Source: Anarhynchus alexandrinus
Taxonomy: Eukaryota > Chordata > Aves > Charadriiformes > Charadriidae
Length of the DNA: 64,000 bases
Direction of reading: 5' to 3'
Assembly (NCBI GenBank): GCA_008711295.1
Contig: VUYV01000080.1
Span: forward strand, 2,102,679-2,166,678
Both the position numbers and the translations under genes were made by a program. Shown here piece after piece: positions 1 through 11,000 of the stretch; within the stretch, counting starts at the first letter, position 1; every line of letters starts with the position of its first letter. The notes beneath the pieces were generated by a model. The model searched no databases. It saw only the letters and a program-made list of their open reading frames with translations, and was not told the DNA's origin.

Positions 1-1670
1 GTTGACACAAGGAGTGCTGAGTGCAGGGGTGAAGAGCAGTCCTACCCTTTTCTGCGCGAGATGAACCACTTACTATCACTGCCCTTCCCTGCAGCCTAAG
101 GCTTCGGTTTCCTTCTGATCCAAAATGTAAACGTTTCTGTCTTGGGCTGATGGGAACAAGCCAGAAGGCAAAGATAGGCTATGTCCTTACCAGCAGCTTC
201 TTGCTGCAGAAGGAGCAACGAGTGTGCAGTTGGGGCCTTCCTTGCTTCTTCTTCCATGAGAAATTCGTGCCTGACCTGTCTGTGGCACGCAGAGCAGTGC
301 TACGGGAGTGCAGCAGCGGGGCAAAACCTGTGAGTGAAATAGGGTACGTCTAGTTAAGTCAAAGAACTAGAGAACACTGGAGGAAAAAGTGTTTATAAAT
401 AGAGCCCAAACTCTTTCCAATTTGCAGATGTCTGACCATTCCTAATCTCCTCTAATCTTGCCACAAGCCTCTCCTGCTGAACCAGGGGTGTGTGTGAAAT
501 ATCCCTGCGGTTCCCAAGGGGGGAAACAAGGGAGAAAAGACTTGAGAAACCAAAGGAAAGGAAACATGACAGCAGAACAATGAACCTGCCTGGCTCTCCC
601 AGGGAGAAGGTTACAGCTTCCATTGAAAATGTCCTTTGAAGGTAGTTTTCACTATAAACAGATTTTGCTGCCGTGTCACAGGAAAGCTGGGAAGGAACCA
701 AATCAAAACAGACTGGAAACAATTCCTCAGGAAGAGCTGCTGAGCAAAACCCCCTTGCGAAGTGGCTGGTGCCCCCGTGATTTCAGCTGCTCCCGGTGTA
801 GCCCCAGGATCTGTGCATCCTGCAGACTGCCTATGGGAGGCTTTGTGCCTGCAGATAGACCTCACAGGAATGGCTTTCCTCTTTCTTGCAGGGAGATGCT
901 GAGCTTAGCCTGTTCCCTGCGTGGTGTCTTATCATTGTTTTTGAGTGAAGGCTCAGAAATGCCATTAATTTCTTCTCACTCTGTAATTCCCACGACACCC
1001 AGGTCAAGCCTGTATGAATTTCTCTTTGTAGATTAGTTTAAAGAAAAGTCCTTCTGCCCTGTTTCTTACCCTGGTTTTTAAAAGACAGCCTCCTAATTGA
1101 ACCAGCATTTCAGAGGCTGGTAGACATAAGCCCTCACAGTACCTGGGGTGTGGACTTAGGTTGCATCTGCACTAAAAGCCTTGGTCTGTGGTTTGTGGGT
1201 ATGCAGGAGGGACTTTCTGTCAAGCCTGGGGGATAAATAAGGCGTATCTATTTAACTCAAAGAACACTATGCAGGAAAGAAATGTTTGTAAAGGGCCCAA
1301 ATCATGCTTGTTTGAGAATGCGAGAAACTCCCCCATGTTTAGGAAGGGGATGGTACCTCTGGCAGGCCACCGCAGCTCTGTGTAGCCATGTGAATAGCTT
1401 TTGGCAACACTGGGAGAGGAGTCCTGCCTTCCCCAGGGCAGTGAAGCTGCCTTGGGGTGGTTTGGCATTGCATGGGGGCTGCCTCCCCACCCACCTCAAA
1501 CTGGACACAGCCTGCCACATCACTGAAAGAGCTTTGCTATGTCCCTGCGGGCTGGTGGCTCTCCTTGCCCTTCCTGGCCCTTGATCTCCAGACCATGCTG
1601 TTTCCTGGAGGGGCGCCTGGCAGGTTCCTCCCAGCCTCTTCCTGCCCCTGACTCTCTTTTTCTCTCTCAG
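1..1670. other. SLC4A3 intron, left edge; no exon seen
   Basis: I searched for the preceding AE3 exon (the stretch encoding a SYSERDFEF-like segment) and did not find it. The stretch ends in a strong polypyrimidine tract and CAG at 1651-1670. Two diverged copies of an 80-bp sequence lie at about 340-425 and 1235-1320. Confidence 0.7.
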
Positions 1671-2008
1671 TCCACCGCCAAACCTCGCACCACATCCATC
1701 ATCCCCTTTCCACTCACCTCCCTTCTGCCCTCAAGTTCCAAAAGAGGCCTCCTCGTGCCAGCAGGAGGAAAAAAAGGAGGAGGAAAAAGAAGAAAACTTC
1801 GTTACCCCCCTCAGAGGTGACTCCCACCATCCAGGAAGAGGACGAGGAGGAGGGGGGAGAAGAGGAGGAAGAAGAGGAAGAAGAAGAAGAGGAAGAAGGA
1901 GAGTCTGAGGCGGAGGAGGCCCAGACGAAAGAGATCTCTGCAGACTCTGAGGGCGAACCTCGTGGGAAGGACACGTCCCCTAAGCTGGAGCCCCCAGGCA
2001 AACCAAAG
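1671..2008 (+). CDS. SLC4A3: SLC4A3 exon: His-rich, basic and poly-Glu N-terminal region
   Basis: The exon starts with two bases completing a codon and then reads [14 protein letters not shown] basic run ([11 protein letters not shown]), [15 protein letters not shown] and a run of about 13 glutamates ending in GESEAEE follow. This matches the human AE3 N-terminus in order. The acceptor is tctctctcag at 1661-1670. The exon ends at KPK, followed by GCAAGG, a GC-type donor; the match to the family places the junction exactly there (KPK then FTIGSDE). Confidence 0.92.
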
Positions 2009-5000
2009 GCAAGGCTAGGGCTTCCCTGCCTGGACGGGGCTCGGAGGCTGGGGGAAGGTGGAGGGAGGGTTGATGCTGGGGGAGTGCCAGGCTCTATGGT
2101 CTGGGAGTGTGCTGCTCAGGGGGAAGACGTTGTGTCTGTGCAATATTGTGCGAAGAGTGGTTTTTTCCCTGCCTAGCAGAGATGGGCACTGGAGGACAGT
2201 GGTAGATAAGCCATTCCTTGGATTGGATGCTGGGGAGGGTGTGCATGACCATTTTGGGGGGGTAAGACCCATGGGGGAAGGCCAATTTGGCTATTCTTAG
2301 GGTGTATGGGACATGGAGGGGGCTCAATACGGCCAGTCCCAGGGTATGGGGCACATGGGGAAAGTTGGTGTGGACCTTTCTAGGCTGTGGGGAGGATCTG
2401 CATGTCAGGGACTGGGGCGAAGGCTGCCTGTCCCGGCTCTCGCTGTCAGGACTGTCGTCTCTGCAGTTCACCATCGGCAGCGATGAGGAGGAGTCCGGCA
2501 GCGCTCTGGCCCCTGCGCAGTTCCACGTGGAGGAGGAGTGTGGCATCCTGTCCCCTGTGCCACGCTTCGCCGACCTGCTGCAGGACAAGGGCCCTGCCTC
2601 CCTCCGCAGGTAGGCAAACGTGTGCCGGGCTGTCTGCCGCTCTCCTCGCCTTGGGGTCACTGCACAGACCCTGTCCCCGGGGGCAGCAGCTGTGCCCAGC
2701 CTGAACTCGCCTGCTGAGCCAGAGGGGCCATGGGGCCTGGAGGGAGAGCATCTGTGAGCAACACGGCTGCTCCCTGGTGAGACGGTCACTCCCTGGGACT
2801 CTTGTGACCTTCTTGGGTCTGTGGGATCCCCAGGGTGCAGGTTTGGGGGCACTGGCCTGCACATGTGGAGTACCCTTCCTCCCAGCTAACTCGTGCTGTT
2901 GTGCTGACCTGCAGGCTGGGAAGCCCCAGGAGGCTCAGCCGAGTCAGGGGACCATGAGGCCATTGGCTCAGAGGTGGGTCCCCAACACAGACCACAAGCT
3001 GATCCTGCTCTGTGGTGGGGAAAGGGCAATCTTTAAGTGTTGGGACAGGTGACTCCTGGCTCTGCTCCTTCTCAGGCACTTGTTGGTCAGGGCTGGGCTG
3101 AGGGACCTCAGCCCCTGAGAGGATCAAGCGCCCATCCTCACTCACCCCATTTGCTACCATCAGTCTCTTTGGTTTCTACAGCCTCCCTGGCCCTCGGGAA
3201 CGTCTGTCTCGTGGGTGGGAGAAGCGCAAGCCCTGGGGCCAGGCGGCGAGTGGACAACGTGTTACCTATGACTTGAAGGAGAGGATGTGCATCGGCAGCA
3301 TGACCACGCTGGAGAGCGCGGCATACCAGCGCGTCCCTACGGATGAGGCTGAGGCCCAGATGCTGGCGTCTGCTGACTTGGACGGCATGAAAAGTGAGGT
3401 TTTGCGACACTAATTACGCTACTAGCACACGCCTCCCTTGCTTCTCCCTGCTTTGCTCTCTCCCCTAGCAGCTCCAGGCTGCCACAGGACCTGGTCCTCA
3501 CCTCCCTGTCCCCCATCCCCTGCTGTTCCAGCCCTGGGCTCCTCTCTGTCAGCTTTGCAATGTCCACAGCGCTGGTCCCCGTGTTTCCAGCACCTCTACT
3601 CACACCCACCCTATGGCTGTTTGCTCCTCCACCCGTCCCACTACCCTCTCCGGTTCAGGGCTCCCTGTGTTTCCCTGAGACCCAGCTCTCTCCTCTCCTG
3701 ACACACTTTCCCAGCGATCAGCCCTCTGTGCGACACGCCAGCTCTGGCATCGCGGAAAACCTGAGGTGAGGTGAGGAGCCTCCGCTCTCCTGGCGGAGAG
3801 GCAGCTGCCCCCTCCGGAGCGTCTCGGAGGGGGACTGCCCCTTGTGCGCGGCGCGAGGGCAGACAGAAGAGACGTCATGGAAATGCACGCTCCGGGCCTG
3901 AGGACATGGAGAATTCAATAGGTTGCTCTGCAGGCTGGAGAGGGAGGGAGACACCAGAGGGGAGCGAGGGAGAGAAGCGGTGCTGCACGCACAGCCTGGC
4001 TGTCCCCGGGCCACAGGCGCTGTGTCCCTGGGCAGCCGGCACGAGAGAGGATCCTGCTCCCAAGGATTTGGTGGGGCATCCCCCCACGGAAGCATCCCCG
4101 GGTGGATCCAGCCTTCCCAGGACCTTGTCAGTCCCCAGGGGCTGCTGCAGCCGGCACCTTCATGTCCCTTGAGGAGGGGAGCGAGGCACCGGGGCTGGCC
4201 CCGGGGCTGCAGTGAAGCTCCCCCAGGGGCAGCTTGCTTTCCGCACGTCAGCCTGGCTACCCCGGCCCCTCCTCTGAAGGTGGGTGGCTCATGGTACCTG
4301 AACCCTGACCTTCGCAAGGACGAAATGACAACCCTACAAGAGAGAGAGGAGGCAGCGAAGGAATCGGAAGGGGGCAGCAGCCCGGAGGTAGCGATAAGCA
4401 CCTGCATTCGCAACTCACTCGGCTATGAAGACTTTGATGAATTTGCCTTTAATTTTGAAGACTATGATTTATGGGAGGCCATCAGAAACCATCTGGGCTA
4501 CCCAGGCGGGGAGCCCACCTGTAAGTACCGGAGCAGTGACCCCACGGTTGCAGCTGTAGATCAGAGCCCCCAGCTAAAGTGCATATCCCCCACCCTGTGT
4601 TTGCTGTCTGCACCCTCTCTGCGTCAGGTTGGTCTCCTGGGTTAGAGGAGGTAACTGGAGACACAAGAGGAGCTGCCTGGTGTCTGTGTGTCTGTCCAAG
4701 GTCCTTGTACAGATCTGTGTTGTAGTGCTGAGGTGCTTCCCTGTGTGTGTCTCGCATGAGCAGCTCCAGAGGCAGCCGTGTCTTGCTGTTTGTGCTTATC
4801 AGGATGTGGCCCGTGCTGTGGCCAGAGAAAAAGCAGCTGCTCTAAGGTGTGTATAAGGAGAGAGACATTTCCCCTTCCATCTGTGGCACAAGGTGACAGT
4901 GTGCCACTGCTCTCTGTTTGCTGGAATTTGAGCCGAGCTGAGGATCTGACAGCAGTGGTGGGTATCAGGTTCTTGGCTTTGCACTGTAGCCTAATGCCCC

Positions 5001-8000
5001 GAGGAAAAAATAACCTAGTCCCTGTGTCTGTAGGCTTGAGCGTGGCAGTGAAACTAGGTAATGGCAGACTGGCTGGGGTGCCTGGAAGGGGGGGAAAAGA
5101 GGAAGGAAGGAAGAGTGGGAAAAGCAGGGAAGGAGCAAATAGGAATCCTGAGAGCTACGAGTGTCTTTCTGTTCTCCGCATCTGTCTCCGTACCCACATA
5201 TCCCTTGCAGAGAGCTGGCTGGATCTCTGAGCCGTCCTGGGGACTGCGCAGAAACCGGAGCCTTGCTCCCACCTCGTGCAGGCGGTCCTTCTGCAGCAGA
5301 TGGTGGTAACTCACAGTTAAAAGGCGGCTTTGTGTGTCACCTTGGGAGTGACACTGTTCATAGCCATAGCTCTGTGGCGGCTGCCCAAATGTCCTTGTCC
5401 GGATCGTGTGTTAATTTTTCAAGAGATTTTAGAAGTGCACATGGGAGGGTGATGTGGTCCTAGAACTATCCCATTTACCAGCTTTGCACACAGGAATGGG
5501 GAAGCAAAGTGCTTGCAACAGGGACTCAGGATGCCTTGGTTCAGCTTCTGGCTCTGCCACAGCCTCTCTGTGTGATTTCAGGCAAAACACTTAACTTCCC
5601 CTGCCTCCCAGTCCCAACATCATGTTCTCTTTCTCAGCTGGCCCATCTTTACAAGCCTTTGGGGAAGAAATATCTGCCTATGTTCTTCTGCAGGGACCAG
5701 CAAGTGGGGGTTTGCTTCTGGCTGGGTCTCTACTTGTTACTTTAAATTGATAGACAGCAAAGTTCAAAACAGATCCCTGGAGCAAATTGGCTCCATCAGC
5801 TGTCCCGAGCTGAGCATGCTGTACATTAAAAGTGTGAGAAATTGCCCCAAGTTCACCCAGGAAAGGATGGCTATTCCTGAGAAGGTAGAAGGGGTAGATT
5901 GCTTCTGCAAGGTGTGATATGCGTCACTTATAAAGTGGGGAAATTTGGCTTGCTAGCAGTTAACACATTCATTGATTGCTACAGCTAATACTGCAGGTGC
6001 TTGAAATAGGATGTGCTGTGCAGTCAACTCTTAATTATTTCTGCACAATAAATCCACACTGTGGATTAATCCTGCAGAGAGAGATGGCAGAGACAGAGAT
6101 GGCAGAGACATCAGAGCCAGTTCTGTGCAGAGCCAGCTTGCATCCAGCCAGTGCCACTTGCTCAGCTACTTACTCCATGGCGGTACCTCTTCCTGGACCA
6201 GCTGACATCCAGGAGGAATTTAATAGCTTTTGAGCAGAGTAGAGTCCTTGTCAGACCTGAGCTGGTTTCCTTGCAGTCCTTTCAGTGTTCAGGACATGGG
6301 GAATGCTGTGCTGAGACACCTGGGTGGCAGCAGGGATGAGCTGGGGTCCAGCTGTCCCTGTCACATTGAAATCAGCATCAGCCAGGAGAGACTTGGGCTC
6401 TGCGCAGGGCAGAAGCTTTTTCCAGAAGCCAGTATAGGGTTGTGACTTATTGTATGTTGATTAGCATTTTGTTTAGTCTAATTTGGAACATTCCAAGAGA
6501 GGGGGATTCAATCTCTTTTTCCTTGCTATAACTTAACTACTGGGGTGCATGGGAAGTGTGCACCGTCCCTGTGATGCTGGGCTAGCAAGTTGCTCTCTGG
6601 TACTGGTACAACTACTCTGATGCCTCTTTCTGGGCTTCCTGCTTGTGGATAGAGGGTAGTGAAAGGAGGGATGCAGGAGCTAGCACACGAATTGAAGGCA
6701 ATTGCCTGCTGAGTTGGACTGACTAGCATAGGCACTCCGGGGGAAGACTTTAACCAGTACAAAGTCATATTTGTCATCTTCAGATTTAAGCTGGCGGAAA
6801 AGGAACTTGGTCATCCCAAGGAATCTGACTGATGGAAGCCAATGTGGCAAGAAGGTCTTTTGGAGGAGACTGTAGGAGATGCTGCGTGGGAGGGTGATAT
6901 ACCAGTTTGTTGTAGTGGAGCCACCATAGGAGTCACGCTCTGTCCTCAGACACTGTCGCTGTCCCATGCTCTGCTCCTGGGCAGCGCTGGAGAGGAGGTA
7001 CAGCAAGATATGTCCTTGGCTGCTTCATCTCACCTTGGTGAGTTTGGCTTCAAGCAAGTAGGGCAGAGCTGTGCCCTGGGCACATCACCCTTTGGTCTCA
7101 GTCCAAGATCCTGTCCTGAGTAAGGACCCCAGACTTCAGGTGCTCACTTGAGCTTGACTTTGATTCTGGGGAAGCACCAATATGACAGAACACAGAAAGG
7201 CTCTCTGTAGAGCAGTCTGGAGCACCTCAGCTGCACTCTCCATGGGACTCCCAAAGCCAGTGACCTCTTCCAAAATTAAGCCCATTTGTCCACCCCACTA
7301 TGAGTTGCCTTCCCCAGCTGGCATCTCGGTGACCACAATCACTGCCAAGGGAGAGCAGCAAGTGGATCACTCCTTTCTTCTGTAGAGCTCTGGAGGTGTG
7401 CCTTCACCGGTTCACTCTGAGCCTGCAGCACTCCAGCTCTTGTCCCTGTCAGCAAGTGTGGGAGTCACTGGGAGATGCTGGCAGGAAACTTGGCTCCTTT
7501 CATTTTATCTGTCCTCCAGCCATTTGGTGGCTGAGGCTGAATGCCTGTGTGTGCTTTCTAAGGCTGTTGCTGAAGAGCACTGCATGGCAGGTTGGCATGT
7601 CCACGGCGGAGACATGCTGCGCTCTGGGTGAGCGCTCTGTCTTGCTGGGCAGAGTGTCCTCTGGCCCTGTTCTATATAGGAACACGATGAGAATGAGTCC
7701 CAGGTTGCATAGGAGGACCAGAAGCTACAGGGATTGGAACAAAAATGCCAGATACCAAGATCATCTGCCTGGTGACCTGTTTGTTTATGCACAAATCCAC
7801 ACCAAGTGCAACAAAGTGGCTGCTGAGCACACAAGAATTGAGAAATCCATGCAAAAGTCCAAAGAAGCCTCACACGTGCACGGATCCCAGAAACATTTGT
7901 AGCGGTGGGCAGTTATTGGCTCCTATCGACATGGCAGTGCAGTAAATGGAGCAGGGAGGAGTCCAGCCATCCACGGGACGTGCATCAGCAGGGCAGCCAA

Positions 8001-11000
8001 TGGGGGAAAATGCCTTGAGGCTCAGTATTGATTCATTTTATATTTAATTTAGCGACCCAGATTTCCAAGGAGCATGGCTGGCCTGATGCTGGGCTGTGTC
8101 TTTCCATGTCAAAGATGCATGGGTATTTTCCTGCAATGTCAAACCACTTGGCCTTCAAGCCCCATGCTTTTTGCTACCTCTAATGCCCTGAGAGCTGCAG
8201 GTCTTGAAGCCAAGTGCAGAAAGGTAAATGGAGCCTGAACATTCATCCCAGCCAACAGAGACCTGCCCTTGGTCCCCCAGGGAGAAGACCTTGCCTTTGC
8301 CTTACAAGCAGGGCCAGCAAGCCTCGATGGACCAAAGCTGAGCAAAACCCCTGTCTCCGTGATCTACCTGGGGGAGCCTGCCCATCCTGGAGCTGGGTTC
8401 TGAGGCTTTCCCCATCTCCATGGGCTATCTGTGCTGAGGAAGATGCACTTGCTGTCTCTGGCTAATGTCCAGGGAAACCACTCTCCATGGCAGGCTTTTT
8501 CCCAGGTGCTGTTTCTCTGGCATTGCAAAAGGGTCTGGCATGGTTGTGGCCAGGTTTTGGTGGGCGCTGGCTAGCCAGCAGCACTGGTAGCTTGATGGTG
8601 GGTCTGTAATGCAGCCTCAACAGCCTCTCTGGAGGCTTCAGGAGGCTTTGATTTGGCCAGCCGCACTCTGTAACGCATACCTTTCAGAGGACATTACAGT
8701 GGCACTGCAGATCATCTAGAAACAGCGATACCTGGAGTTAACTGCCCAGCCTCCATGCCAGCCCCGGTCTGCACTGTTATCCTACAATCTCATTGCACAA
8801 TTAAATAAAACAGTCATTGATATTTCCATGTGTCTCCCAGACCAGCAGCTAAATATCCTTCCCCTTCGCTGCCCTTTCTGCTTGCTGACCACCAGACCTT
8901 CTCCAGTGGGAGAACTGAACCCCAGCCAGGTGCCTGCCTGTGCTCTCTGGGTGCAGAGCTGTGCAGACAAGGCTTCAGGTTGCTTTTCGTTGAGGGAGTA
9001 TGGGGAGGGTTCATGCACCACTTATTTGAGTACCATGAATAAAAGCTTTTGCAGTGATGCTCTAGCGTATGCACAGCCTGAGAGGAAGCCTTCTTCTTGA
9101 AGGAATTAGCTCACAGATGTCTGGAAGAGCTGAAAGTAGGCAGATGAGGAAGGAAGGATCTTCAGAGGTCTGGAGGATGATGGTGAGTGCTCTAGCTGCC
9201 AGGGCTTCGCTAGCGTTAGCTAATGAGAGAAGGGTGGGCTTGGACATGTTTCCCTGCCAGACAGTGTGTTTCCACTAGACAAACTGGTGGTCTTTTTTCC
9301 TTTCACATGTTTTCAGGCCACCGTTTTGAAGATAATCCTGGTGTGAGGAGGCATCTGATGAAAAAACCATCTCGTAGTCAGATCACCAGGACAAGCAAAA
9401 AATTAGTGTCAACTCCATCTGTCAAGAAAAAGAAGAAGAAGAAGAAGTTGGATAGAAAGCCCCATGAGGTATCCATGTGCTGTCCTCCCACACTTGTTCA
9501 GAAGCCATAAATCAGGACTAGAAACAGGCACTTTATAAAGTGATAAATGTGGTTTCAGTAGAATTAATTCTTTACATAACCCTGGGGGTGACATTTCAAA
9601 CTCTTATCCATTATCATGAGGGCTGAAAATACATTTTTTTTTGATAAAAGCAGAGATTTATCTGAAATCACAAAGCTTTGACCTTAGGAAAGATGTTAAA
9701 AAGTCACAGTAGTGCTCTTGTGGAATTTGGCAGCACAGTAACATCACCATCTCTGGTAAGTGTGGGGAATTTTGGGGGAAACCAAGAAGCAGGAAGAGGA
9801 CAAAAGTGGCATAGTTTGGTAGAGGGGTGTAACATCGCATCATTCTCTCTCCTCTGCCCATGCCATCTGACTTGTAGCTTTTTGGCGCTCCATGTGTTGA
9901 TGGAAGCTCCTGCCATGCTGCCAGTGATATTTGTCCTGGATGCTTCTGTTCACTAAACCTCTGGTTAACTAAGGCAGGTTTGCTCAGGCAGTGCTTTAGA
10001 CCAAGTGGTAACTTGAGAACAAACTGGAGGCTTTCCATGTATCGTTGATAGAGCTGTATGCATCAGGGGAAGTCTCATGTCCTTGCTGTAATTCGCGCTA
10101 GGTGTTTGTGGAGCTGAACGAGCTGGTGGTGGATAAGAACCAGGAGATGCATTGGAGGGAGACGGCCCGCTGGATCAAGTTTGAGGAGGATGTGGAGGAG
10201 GACACGGCAAGGTGGGGGAAACCCCACGTGGCTTCACTGTCCTTCCGCAGCCTGTTGGAGCTCAGGAAGACAATTGCCCACGGTGAGTCAGGAACTGTGG
10301 GCCAGGGTTTGTGTCTTGCTCTGGGACAGGTTTTACTGGGCAGATTCTGTTGCTGTTTGGGCCCCTCACTGGAGACGCTCCAACAGTTTCTGTGTCCAGG
10401 CTCCATGTAGGGTCTGCAGAGACAGACTGTCCTGTAGCCCGTTTGCCGGGGTTTTGCATTAGCCCAGGGATGCCTGTGTTGGTTCCTTGCTCTGCTTTGC
10501 TGCTCTCAGGCACGTGGCAGCTGTGACACCCAGCTGTGCCTGGGCCAGCAGGTCTTTGACCTGTCTTTGGTGTGACAGGCCAAGTTTGGTCAGGGTGGGA
10601 GACCAAAACGAGAGGGAGGTACCAGAGCTACTAGTGCATCTTGGACCTTTTGGGTCCTCCTGGGACAAGGGTTTACACAGAGGGCATGGGACACCTGGAC
10701 TTGGGGCATTTTTCAACTGAGAGAATCCATACCCCAACCAAAGCCTTGCTCCTGGTGGGATGGCTGTGTCCCCAGAGTGTGCATGTGGCAGGGAGCGCTG
10801 CACACTAGGAGCAGGGCTCTTTCCCTCCTGCTTGCAGGTGCCGTCCTTCTTGACCTGGAGCAGACCACGCTGCCTGGCATCGCTCACCTCATGGTGGAGA
10901 CCATGATCATCTCTGACCAGATCAGAGCAGAAGACCGAGCCAACGTGCTGCGTGCCCTGCTGCTGAAGCACAGGTGGGTGGCATGTGGCTGAGGGCTGCC

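Noticed and set aside
1714..2001. Minus-strand frame with poly-Ser
   Set aside because: It is the antisense of the poly-Glu SLC4A3 exon.
3923..4324. In-frame 134-codon upstream extension of the alternative AE3 exon
   Set aside because: Composition is Gly/Pro/Arg-rich, like random GC-rich DNA; no family match, and the ATG at 4325 has a good context.
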